NCBI GenBank assembly: GCA_937927905.1
Contig: CALFWP010000013.1
Span: 1 to 5,844 of the forward strand
Direction of reading: 5' to 3'
DNA from: an uncultured Neomegalonema sp.
GTDB taxonomy: Bacteria; Pseudomonadota; Alphaproteobacteria; Rhodobacterales; Rhodobacteraceae
Length of the DNA stretch: 5,844 bases
The position numbers and the translations under genes were made by a program. The notes beneath the pieces were generated by a model. It did no database searches, was not told the origin of the DNA, and saw only the letters and a list, made by a program, of their open reading frames with translations. Every line of letters begins with the position of its first letter. Within the stretch, counting starts at the first letter, position 1. Shown here piece after piece: positions 1-5,521 of the stretch.

Positions 1-562
1 GCAGATATGTATGCCCTGCACCGGTCAGCGCCTTAGCCGTCAGTGTCACGCGGGATTCTCCGGCGGATGGCGGAAAAGCTTCAAAAACAAAGGCTTCCCC
101 GAGAGGGTCAAGCATACCTTCCAAATCCGGCATCGCGGGAAACAAAGAGGCCGTATGCATATCCCCGCCCATCCCGAGAACGCACACATCAAGCGGAAAA
201 ACCGGCATCAGACGCCGTTCCGCCTCACGGATGTCAAAAGACCCTGCATCGGAAATATCCGGATAAAGCGGGATAAATTGTGCGGTTTCCGCCGCGCCGC
301 GTAAAAGCGTTTCCGTCACCAGACGGGCATTGGACCTTTGATCGTCAAAGGGCACCTGACGCTCATCCGTTAAAGTCACAAAGACATCCGGCCAATCCAG
401 CTCCTGATCCGACAAGGCAGATAAAAACGGTGCAGGCGTGGTTCCCCCTGGAACGGCAATCCCCGCACGGCTCTTTTCACGAAGTGCGCGGCGTAAATCA
501 TCGCCCACCCGCTGTGCCAGCGCTGACGCCAGCTCATCCCTGTGAAAAGTCTCGATCCTCAT
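1..562 (-). CDS. pgl: 6-phosphogluconolactonase, 3' end cut by window edge
   Basis: This enzyme hydrolyses 6-phosphoglucono-delta-lactone to 6-phosphogluconate in the cytoplasm, the step after Zwf. Reading leftward from the ATG at 562-560, 187 codons are visible without a stop. Family motifs appear in order: PGGTTP (residues 38-43), LTDER (64-68) followed by RSN (76-78), and GMGGDMHTASLFP (130-142), the usual GMGxDGHTASLFP signature with Met in place of Gly. A C-terminal strand, RVTLTAKAL, is at 171-179. The family is about 230-240 residues long, so roughly 45-50 are missing beyond the left edge. The start codon overlaps the zwf stop as ATGA, and only a weak GAGA lies upstream, so translation is probably coupled to zwf. 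The motifs separate it from the related glucosamine-6-phosphate deaminases, and the zwf neighbour supports the assignment. Confidence 0.95.
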   Translation of the reverse strand, partial: MRIETFHRDELASALAQRVGDDLRRALREKSRAGIAVPGGTTPAPFLSALSDQELDWPDVFVTLTDERQVPFDDQRSNARLVTETLLRGAAETAQFIPLYPDISDAGSFDIREAERRLMPVFPLDVCVLGMGGDMHTASLFPAMPDLEGMLDPLGEAFVFEAFPPSAGESRVTLTAKALTGAGHTYL

Positions 563-2016
563 GCGGATATCTCGCGCCAGCGGCGTCCGTCACGGTGCAA
601 CAGCATCAGCGCATCCTCCGGCCCGGATGATCCGGAGTCATACTGAACAGGACGTATGCTGCTGTTTGCCTGGATAATCGGATCAATCCATGCCCAGGCC
701 GCCTCGACCTCATCCCCACGCATAAACAACGTCTGATCGCCGCGGATCACATCCATTACCAGCCGCTCATACGCATCAGGCAGACGCGCCCCGCTATGCG
801 TCAGACTTTCTGCAAAACTCATATCTAGGTCAGTATCCGTCAGGCGCATTCCCCCCTGTCCCGGGTCCTTTACTGTCATCGACAGCGTGATACCCTCATC
901 CGGTTGCAGGCGTATCGCTAGGATGTTGGGTTTTGTCGCCGTTTGCGGCCCCGAAAAGATCGAATGCGGAATATCCTTAAAGCGGATGGCAATTTCGGAC
1001 ACCCGGCTGCGCAGACGCTTTCCTGTTCGCAGATAAAATGGCACCCCAGACCAGCGCCAGTTTGAAATACCGGCCTTTAGCGCCACAAAACTCTCGGTGC
1101 GGCTGTCAGGGTTTTCCGCCTCTTCAAGATAAGAGCCGCCAATGGAGTCCTTACGGTATTGCCCCCGCACAATATCCGCCGGATCGGTTAACGGTTCCAG
1201 AGCGCGCAGGACTTTGAGTTTTTCATCGCGCACGGCGTCAGGCGCGAAGTGCGAGGGCGGCTCCATCGCTGTCAGGCAAAGCAGCTGTAACAGGTGATTT
1301 TGCACCATATCACGCATAGCACCTACATTATCGTAATAGGGACCGCGCCCCTCGATTCCGACTTTTTCGGCGGCGGTAATCTGTACGTGATCTATGTAAC
1401 GTGCATTCCAGAGCGGTTCAAACAGTGCATTTGCAAACCGCAATGCCATCAGATTTTGTACGGTCTCTTTACCAAGGTAATGATCAATACGGTAGATTTT
1501 CTGCTCGCTGAAGCATTGCGAAAGCTGATTGTTCAACTCCTGAGCCGAAGCAAGATCACGTCCGAGCGGTTTTTCAACCACAATCCGTGTCATATCATTC
1601 ACCAGCCCGGCCTTGCGGATACCATCCGCAATTACACCGAAAAAACGCGGCGCGACGGACAGGTAATAGGCACACGGACGACCATCATCCGATAATAAAC
1701 TGCGCAGGTCCGCCCAACCCGCCTCCTTCGTCACATCAAGGGCCAAATAATCAATACAAGATAAAAACCTATCCCGTATACTTTGATCAAGCTCTTCCGG
1801 CGGGACAAATCTGTCCAGCGCCTCCGCTGCCATGTTACGGAACGCCTGCACATCCATATCACTGCGTGCAGCCCCGATAATGCGGGCTGTGTCCGGTATC
1901 TGCCCGTCAGCCATCCTGCGGTAAAGTGCGGGAATCAGCTTTCGCCGCGATAAATCACCTGTCGCCCCGAATACAACAAGATCAAAGGAATCCACCGGAA
2001 CAACTTTTGCCACCAT
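559..2016 (-). CDS. zwf: glucose-6-phosphate 1-dehydrogenase
   Basis: Zwf oxidises glucose-6-phosphate to 6-phosphogluconolactone with NADP+ (or NAD+), the entry to the Entner-Doudoroff and oxidative pentose phosphate pathways. From the ATG at 2016 the protein is 485 residues, normal for the family. Visible motifs are the nucleotide-binding loop GATGDLSRRKL (residues 17-27), EKPLGRDL (148-155) and the active-site signature RIDHYLGKE (176-184), whose His and Lys contact the substrate. The frame stays open upstream to a TTG at 2064 and an ATG at 2061, which would add 15-16 residues. I prefer 2016 because it has a clear AGGAG ten bases upstream, the others have none, and related proteins begin just before the VPVDxFD segment. 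The gene overlaps pgl by four bases. NADP versus NAD preference cannot be judged from the sequence. Confidence 0.97.
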   Translation of the reverse strand: MVAKVVPVDSFDLVVFGATGDLSRRKLIPALYRRMADGQIPDTARIIGAARSDMDVQAFRNMAAEALDRFVPPEELDQSIRDRFLSCIDYLALDVTKEAGWADLRSLLSDDGRPCAYYLSVAPRFFGVIADGIRKAGLVNDMTRIVVEKPLGRDLASAQELNNQLSQCFSEQKIYRIDHYLGKETVQNLMALRFANALFEPLWNARYIDHVQITAAEKVGIEGRGPYYDNVGAMRDMVQNHLLQLLCLTAMEPPSHFAPDAVRDEKLKVLRALEPLTDPADIVRGQYRKDSIGGSYLEEAENPDSRTESFVALKAGISNWRWSGVPFYLRTGKRLRSRVSEIAIRFKDIPHSIFSGPQTATKPNILAIRLQPDEGITLSMTVKDPGQGGMRLTDTDLDMSFAESLTHSGARLPDAYERLVMDVIRGDQTLFMRGDEVEAAWAWIDPIIQANSSIRPVQYDSGSSGPEDALMLLHRDGRRWREISA

Positions 2017-2026
2017 GATCTGAACG

Positions 2027-2031
2027 CTCCT
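2027..2031 (-). promoter_or_regulatory. ribosome binding site that fixes the zwf start
   Basis: On the minus strand AGGAG (within CAGGAG) sits ten bases before the ATG at 2016-2014. No similar sequence precedes the upstream in-frame TTG (2064) or ATG (2061), which would give a longer protein. This decides the zwf start. Confidence 0.75.
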
Positions 2032-2152
2032 GAAAACGGTTACCGGCTTTGTAATAGGCATCAATGCCGCACAATGTGTAAAAACAGTTTGACGCTTTGT
2101 TAAACGAATAAGAACCGGATGCGCCGCGAAATCAACATAACAGGTTAAGTTC

Positions 2153-2167
2153 TTTACAGATTGTAGA
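2153..2167. repeat. inverted repeat at the predicted zwf transcription start
   Basis: TTTACA (2153-2158) and TGTAGA (2162-2167) form an imperfect inverted repeat, five of six positions matching, around a three-base centre. It lies directly downstream of the predicted zwf -10 box and spans the expected start of transcription near 2161, where a repressor site would act. It does not match the HexR operator as I recall it, where TGTA and TACA face the other way. The regulator, if any, is unknown, and a repeat this short could be chance. Confidence 0.3.
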
Positions 2168-2196
2168 AATATACGGAACTGCCCCTGACGTGTAAA
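2168..2196 (-). promoter_or_regulatory. candidate sigma70-type promoter for zwf-pgl
   Basis: On the minus strand, TTTACA (2196-2191, five of six to TTGACA) and TATATT (2173-2168, five of six to TATAAT) are separated by exactly 17 bases. The expected start is near 2161, giving a leader of about 145 bases before the zwf ATG at 2016. It is the best promoter-like arrangement I found on this strand of the intergenic region. Confidence 0.6.
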
Positions 2197-2273
2197 AGCC
2201 GCCGGAAAATCTTTTCTTTACGCACAGGACTTTAAAACCACATTGAAAAGTGTTGCCGTAAGCACATGGGATG

Positions 2274-2295
2274 GCACGCGATGTCGCATCGCTGC
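2274..2295. repeat. inverted repeat upstream of the petA promoter
   Basis: GCGATG (2278-2283) and CATCGC (2287-2292) are a perfect six-base inverted repeat around TCG. It extends to nine pairs by GCA (2274-2276) and TGC (2293-2295) if the single C at 2277 is bulged. It ends 19 bases before the petA -35 box, a position suited to an activator or repressor site for petABC. It could also be chance; no known operator is recognised. Confidence 0.35.
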
Positions 2296-2314
2296 ACTTG
2301 AGTGGTTTTGCCAT

Positions 2315-2342
2315 CTGGACGCGGCGGAAATGCTGACTATAA
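2315..2342 (+). promoter_or_regulatory. candidate promoter for petABC
   Basis: CTGGAC (2315-2320) matches five of six bases of the alphaproteobacterial -35 consensus CTTGAC. CTATAA (2337-2342) matches five of six of CTATAT. The spacer is 16 bases. Transcription would start near 2349, giving a leader of about 54 bases before the petA GTG at 2403. Confidence 0.5.
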
Positions 2343-2390
2343 CACACCTGTTTTTAAGTGCTGCGTGATGAGGCGGCACAGATGACGATT

Positions 2391-2396
2391 AAGGAG
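2391..2396 (+). promoter_or_regulatory. ribosome binding site that favours the petA GTG start
   Basis: AAGGAG lies six bases before the GTG at 2403. The competing in-frame ATG at 2382 has only a GAGG (2370-2373) eight bases upstream. A GTG at 2358 would start almost at the predicted transcription start. The strong AAGGAG therefore points to 2403. Confidence 0.65.
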
Positions 2397-2402
2397 CCAA
2401 TC

Positions 2403-2972
2403 GTGGCGCATACACATGGAACGGAAGACGGGACGGAACCGGCACGCCGGGACGTTTTATTTCTGGCAACCGGCGCAATGGGCGGTGTCGGCGTTGCCGC
2501 CACGGTCTGGCCGTTGATTGATCAAATGAACCCGAGCGCGAGTGAACGCGCTCTTTCATCCATCGAAGTGGATGTCAGCGCAATCGAAGTGGGTCAGCAG
2601 GTTACTGTTACCTTTTTGAAATCACCTGTTTTCATCCGCAGATTAACCGACGAGGAAAAAGCCGCTGCCGAGGCGACACCTATTGCCGATCTAAAGGATC
2701 AGAACGCGCAAAACGCGCTACATCCTGACGACAGCGCAACACTGAAACACCGCCTTGTCGATCCGGAGCGCGATTTTCTGGTTATGAGCGGCGTTTGCAC
2801 TCATCTGGGATGTGTGCCTGTGGGTGAAGCCGGTGACTTCGGCGGCTGGTTCTGCCCCTGCCATGGTTCTCACTACGACACGGCAGGACGGATTCGAAAA
2901 GGACCGGCACCGACAAATCTGGCGATACCGGTGGCCAGGTTTACTGATGAAAATACACTGAAGCTCGGATAG
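2403..2972 (+). CDS. petA: ubiquinol-cytochrome c reductase, Rieske iron-sulfur subunit
   Basis: This is the [2Fe-2S] subunit of the cytochrome bc1 complex. It takes an electron from quinol at the Qo site of PetB and passes it to cytochrome c1 on the periplasmic side. From the GTG at 2403 it has 189 residues, typical for the family. Near the N-terminus a twin-arginine motif (ARRDVLF, Arg15-Arg16) precedes a membrane anchor (about 20-41), as in Rieske proteins exported by Tat and kept as an uncleaved anchor. Cluster box 1 is CTHLGC (132-137) and box 2 is CPCHGS (151-156). By family knowledge C132, H134, C151 and H154 bind the cluster and C137-C153 form the disulfide. The Pro loop GPAP is at 167-170. 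It is the first gene of the pet operon, 12 bases before petB. An ATG at 2382 is an alternative start, adding seven residues. Confidence 0.96.
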   Translation: MAHTHGTEDGTEPARRDVLFLATGAMGGVGVAATVWPLIDQMNPSASERALSSIEVDVSAIEVGQQVTVTFLKSPVFIRRLTDEEKAAAEATPIADLKDQNAQNALHPDDSATLKHRLVDPERDFLVMSGVCTHLGCVPVGEAGDFGGWFCPCHGSHYDTAGRIRKGPAPTNLAIPVARFTDENTLKLG

Positions 2973-2976
2973 GGGA
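2971..2976 (+). promoter_or_regulatory. ribosome binding site of petB, overlapping the petA stop
   Basis: AGGGGA begins inside the petA TAG stop and lies eight bases before the petB ATG at 2985. Ribosomes ending petA would stand on it, which suggests coupled translation of the first two bc1 subunits. Confidence 0.6.
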
Positions 2977-2984
2977 CGATACCA

Positions 2985-4331
2985 ATGGGAAATATTCCTC
3001 AGGATCACTACGAGCCGAAACCCGGCACAGCGACATGGCTGGAAGACCGGCTGCCGATCGGTGGGCTGATTTCGCATCTGCAAAACTTTCCGACCCCGAA
3101 AAACCTGAACTACGCATATGTGTTCGGCGGGATACTGGTGCTGTTTCTCGTTATTCAGATTGTGACGGGCATTGTTTTGTCGATGCATTACCAGGTCGGT
3201 GATGAGGCTTCATTCCGCTCGGTCGAGCACATCATGCGCGATGTCAACGGGGGCTGGTTGCTGCGTTATGCCCATGCCAACGGAGCGTCATTCTTCTTTA
3301 TCGCAGTCTATGCACATATCTTCCGCGGTCTCTATTACGGATCTTACAAAGCACCGCGCGAATTATTGTGGATTATCGGCGTTCTGATTTATGTCGTTAT
3401 GATGGCAACGGCCTTTATGGGCTATGTTCTGCCATGGGGACAGATGAGCTTTTGGGGCGCAAAAGTGATTACATCCCTGTTCGGCGCCATACCTTTGGTC
3501 GGCGACAGCCTGACAACATGGCTCTGGGGCGGCCCCGCGGTAGGTGAAGCCACATTGAACCGCATGTTCTCGTTGCATTATCTTTTACCGTTCGTAATTG
3601 CGGGCCTGACGGTACTGCATATCTGGGCACTGCACCACGTCGGCAATACAAATCCGACCGGCGTTGAAATCCGCAAAGACAGCATTGAGAACGTGAAAAA
3701 GGACACGGTGCCGTTTACGCCCTACATCGCCATCAAGGATCTGTACGCGATTGTCGTATTCCTGATTATCTTTGTAGCCTTTACCTTCTTTGCCCCGAAC
3801 TATCTCGGCCACCCCGATAACTATATCGAGGCAAATCCTCTGGTGACACCGGCGCATATCGTCCCTGAATGGTACTTTCTGCCGTTCTATGCGATCCTGC
3901 GCGCGATTACCGATGACCTTTGGATTATGATGATCATGCCGTTCGATGCCAAACTTGGCGGCGTATTGGCGATGTTTGGTGCGATTGCTGTTCTGGCCTT
4001 TATCCCATGGCTTGACACAAGCCGCGTGCGTTCGACAACATACCGCCCGATTTACCGTTGGTGGTACTGGATCCTTGTCGCGGACTTTTTCATTCTGATG
4101 TGGGTTGGTGCGAAACCTGCCGAGGGCATTTATCCGATTATTGCGTTGATCGGTACGGTCTATTGGTTCGCACACTTCCTTGTCGTCCTACCGGTTGTCG
4201 GATTGATCGAAAAACCGCTGGCACTGCCTGAAACAGTTGAAGACGCGTTCAACAAAAAGCACGGCATCAATGATCAGGTCAGCACAACAGGAAAACAGGA
4301 TGATGCCGCTGCACTTCAGCCTGCGGAATGA
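2985..4331 (+). CDS. petB: cytochrome b subunit of the bc1 complex
   Basis: Cytochrome b is the membrane core of complex III; it carries haems bL and bH and the Qo and Qi quinone sites. The 448-residue protein is the full bc1 form, not the split b6/subunit IV form. The haem ligand pairs are H97/H198 and H111/H212, each ligand 14 residues from its partner on the same helix; these are the numbers I recall for Rhodobacter capsulatus. The Qo motif PEWY is at 294-297. About eight membrane helices can be placed: 44-68, 98-117, 127-150, 195-217, 250-271, 323-342, 360-376 and 383-406. The hydrophilic C-terminal tail (about 410-448) is probably cytoplasmic. After LRAI (305-308) the ef loop has an insertion of about 12 residues (TDDLWIMMIMPF region) relative to short forms. 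The gene overlaps an in-frame ATG of petC at its stop. Confidence 0.98.
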   Translation: MGNIPQDHYEPKPGTATWLEDRLPIGGLISHLQNFPTPKNLNYAYVFGGILVLFLVIQIVTGIVLSMHYQVGDEASFRSVEHIMRDVNGGWLLRYAHANGASFFFIAVYAHIFRGLYYGSYKAPRELLWIIGVLIYVVMMATAFMGYVLPWGQMSFWGAKVITSLFGAIPLVGDSLTTWLWGGPAVGEATLNRMFSLHYLLPFVIAGLTVLHIWALHHVGNTNPTGVEIRKDSIENVKKDTVPFTPYIAIKDLYAIVVFLIIFVAFTFFAPNYLGHPDNYIEANPLVTPAHIVPEWYFLPFYAILRAITDDLWIMMIMPFDAKLGGVLAMFGAIAVLAFIPWLDTSRVRSTTYRPIYRWWYWILVADFFILMWVGAKPAEGIYPIIALIGTVYWFAHFLVVLPVVGLIEKPLALPETVEDAFNKKHGINDQVSTTGKQDDAAALQPAE

Positions 4332-4333
4332 GT

Positions 4334-4339
4334 GAAGGA
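4334..4339 (+). promoter_or_regulatory. ribosome binding site that fixes the petC start
   Basis: GAAGGA lies nine bases before the ATG at 4349. An earlier in-frame ATG at 4328 overlaps the petB stop (ATGA) but would put seven polar residues, MSEGNRI, in front of an otherwise standard signal peptide and lacks a good binding site. I therefore start petC at 4349. Confidence 0.65.
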
Positions 4340-4348
4340 AACAGAATA

Positions 4349-5083
4349 ATGAACATGATAAAATCCGCCTTCGCTTCCCTTGTACTGGCATTCATCACTA
4401 CCGGCGCTTTTGCTGCCGGTGGTGATGTCAAACATGCAGATGTTGAATTTTCTTTTGAAGGGCCTTTCGGCGTCTACGACCGTGCTGCGGTACAGCGCGG
4501 TTTGCAAATATACCAAGGTGTCTGCAGCGGTTGTCACGGCATGAAATTTGTCGCCTTCCGCACACTCGCTGATGAAAACGGGCCTGGTCTGTCTAATGAT
4601 CAGATCAAAGCCTTTATTGCCGAGGCCGGATATGAGGTCGAGGATGAGACAGGTGAGCTCGTTCCGGCACAGACCTATGATTATTTCCCTGCTGTGACAG
4701 GGGCCGGGGCACCGGATATGTCTCTGCTGGCAAAGGCACGTGCTGATGGTGCCGTACATATCTACTCGATCCTGACCGGTTATACCGGCGAGGAAAAAGA
4801 GGTTGCAGGAACGGTCCTTTACGAAAATACCGCTTATCCGGGCGGTTGGATCAATATGGCACCACCGCTTTGGGGTGATGATGTGGAATACACTGACGGA
4901 ACAGAGGCTACACTCGAAAGAGAAGCCCGCGATGTCACACAATTCCTGATGTGGGCGGCTGAACCGACACTGGTTGAGCGGAAACAGGCCGGTGTCAGAA
5001 ACATTATCTTCCTGATTATCTTCGCCGTAATGCTTTATTTTGTGAACCGCAGAGTATGGGCAAAGGTTAAACACCCCGAATAA
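4349..5083 (+). CDS. petC: cytochrome c1 subunit of the bc1 complex
   Basis: Cytochrome c1 accepts the electron from the Rieske protein and hands it to a soluble or membrane-bound cytochrome c at the periplasmic face. From the ATG at 4349 it has 244 residues. A Sec signal peptide runs over residues 1-22 (Lys5, hydrophobic core, AFA then Ala23). The mature protein has one haem c site, CSGCH (59-63). The probable sixth ligand is Met170 in INMAPPL, by alignment with the mitochondrial Met in GMAPP. APDMSLLAKAR (121-131) and WAAEP (202-206) are further family segments. A single C-terminal anchor (about 217-233) is followed by basic residues. It is separate from petB, not fused as in the fbcH gene of Bradyrhizobium. 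It ends the operon: the stop at 5081-5083 is followed within 20 bases by a terminator. Confidence 0.97.
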   Translation: MNMIKSAFASLVLAFITTGAFAAGGDVKHADVEFSFEGPFGVYDRAAVQRGLQIYQGVCSGCHGMKFVAFRTLADENGPGLSNDQIKAFIAEAGYEVEDETGELVPAQTYDYFPAVTGAGAPDMSLLAKARADGAVHIYSILTGYTGEEKEVAGTVLYENTAYPGGWINMAPPLWGDDVEYTDGTEATLEREARDVTQFLMWAAEPTLVERKQAGVRNIIFLIIFAVMLYFVNRRVWAKVKHPE

Positions 5084-5101
5084 ATGTAAAACCAGCATGT
5101 T

Positions 5102-5137
5102 AAAGGGTGCCGCTGTCTTGACGCGGCACCCTTTTTT
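5102..5137 (+). terminator. intrinsic terminator of petABC
   Basis: A perfect 12-base-pair stem is formed by 5102-5113 (AAAGGGTGCCGC) and 5123-5134. The loop has nine bases (5114-5122) and the stem runs into a tract of six T (5132-5137), then GTTTT. It begins 19 bases after the petC stop. The GC-rich core plus T tract makes it a strong rho-independent terminator for the plus strand. It separates petABC from rpoZ-rsh. Confidence 0.93.
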
Positions 5138-5144
5138 GTTTTAT
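5117..5144 (+). promoter_or_regulatory. candidate rpoZ promoter with its -35 in the terminator loop
   Basis: CTTGAC (5117-5122), a perfect match to the alphaproteobacterial -35 consensus, occupies most of the terminator loop. After a 16-base spacer comes TTTTAT (5139-5144), four of six to CTATAT. Transcription would start near 5151, leaving a leader of about 23 bases with the rpoZ ribosome binding site. TATAAG (5152-5157) looks more like a -10, but its start would fall inside that binding site and no -35 lies at the right distance. Confidence 0.4.
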
Positions 5145-5161
5145 CCGGCAATATAAGATGC

Positions 5162-5167
5162 AAAGGA
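5162..5167 (+). promoter_or_regulatory. ribosome binding site of rpoZ
   Basis: AAAGGA lies six bases before the ATG at 5174. It supports this start, which also gives the conserved MARVTVEDC N-terminus. Confidence 0.75.
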
Positions 5168-5173
5168 ACCCAT

Positions 5174-5521
5174 ATGGCACGCGTAACCGTTGAAGATTGT
5201 GTCGAAAAAATCCCGAACCGGTTTGAAGTTGTAATGCTGGCCGCCCACCGTGCGCGGCTGATCTCAACCGGTTCCGAAATGCTGGTCGAAAAAGACAACG
5301 ATAAAAATCCGGTCGTTGCATTGCGCGAAATTGCGGAAACCGCAATCGAGGCCGATGCTCTTCGCGAAGACGCGATTTCCTCTCTGCAAAAACAGGTTGA
5401 GGTTGATGAACCGGAAGACGATGATATGGCGGCCCGCATGGGTGAGGAAGACCCTGCTGATGGAGACCTTTCGGAGGAAGAGTTGATCCGTGCTCTTCAG
5501 GCCGAAAGCCCGCCCCGCTGA
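5174..5521 (+). CDS. rpoZ: DNA-directed RNA polymerase omega subunit
   Basis: Omega binds the beta' subunit of RNA polymerase, helps its folding and assembly, and in Escherichia coli forms part of a ppGpp binding site. The 115-residue protein shows the family core: ARVTVEDCVEKIPNRFEVV (2-20), LAAHRAR (22-28) and KNPVVALREIA (44-54). The region from about 75 to 106 is very acidic (EVDEPEDDDM, EEDPADGDLSEEE) and ends in EEELIRALQ. E. coli omega has about 90 residues and lacks most of this tail; longer acidic tails are usual in alphaproteobacteria. The stop overlaps the start of the rsh-like gene by one base (TGATG), so the two are probably co-transcribed and translationally coupled, as with rpoZ-spoT in E. 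coli. Confidence 0.95.
   Translation: MARVTVEDCVEKIPNRFEVVMLAAHRARLISTGSEMLVEKDNDKNPVVALREIAETAIEADALREDAISSLQKQVEVDEPEDDDMAARMGEEDPADGDLSEEELIRALQAESPPR

Larger units (their letters stand above)
2017..2402. other. divergent intergenic region between zwf and petA
   Basis: These 386 bases separate two divergently transcribed operons. The region contains a candidate promoter for each direction, two inverted repeats and the ribosome binding sites of both first genes. It is AT-richer than the flanking genes between about 2140 and 2260. A 71-codon open frame on the minus strand (2132-2347) has no recognisable motif and would run across both the petA and zwf promoters; I do not call it a gene. I see no tRNA, no known riboswitch and no terminator here. 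Confidence 0.8.

Noticed and set aside
11..630. Plus-strand open frames across the left 600 bases
   Set aside because: They lie opposite pgl and the end of zwf, whose minus-strand reading shows clear family motifs; the plus-strand translations show none.
2037..2045. Small palindrome CGGTTACCG in the zwf leader
   Set aside because: Only four-base arms; too short to separate from chance, and not a known operator.
2100..2138. 12-codon leader frame (MLISRRIRFLFV) in the zwf leader
   Set aside because: It starts with ATG and is in the predicted leader, but no ribosome binding site precedes it, and there is no run of regulatory codons or attenuator-like terminator after it.
2189..2222. Loose inverted repeat CGTGTAAAAG / CTTTTCTTTACG
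   Set aside because: The arms pair only with gaps and mismatches, and the left arm is explained by the -35 box of the zwf promoter.
2132..2347. 71-codon open frame on the minus strand in the zwf-petA gap
   Set aside because: No ribosome binding site seen, no motif, Cys-rich random-looking composition, and it would run across both predicted promoters. Conservation in relatives would be needed to revive it.
3585..4175. 196-codon open frame on the minus strand opposite petB
   Set aside because: Antisense to the conserved cytochrome b core and without any family motif; the strand carrying petB explains the open frame.
4316..5098. 260-codon open frame on the minus strand opposite petC
   Set aside because: It is fully antisense to a clear cytochrome c1 gene, rich in Cys and His with no recognisable domain, and has no separate promoter or binding site. 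It is a by-product of petC codon use.
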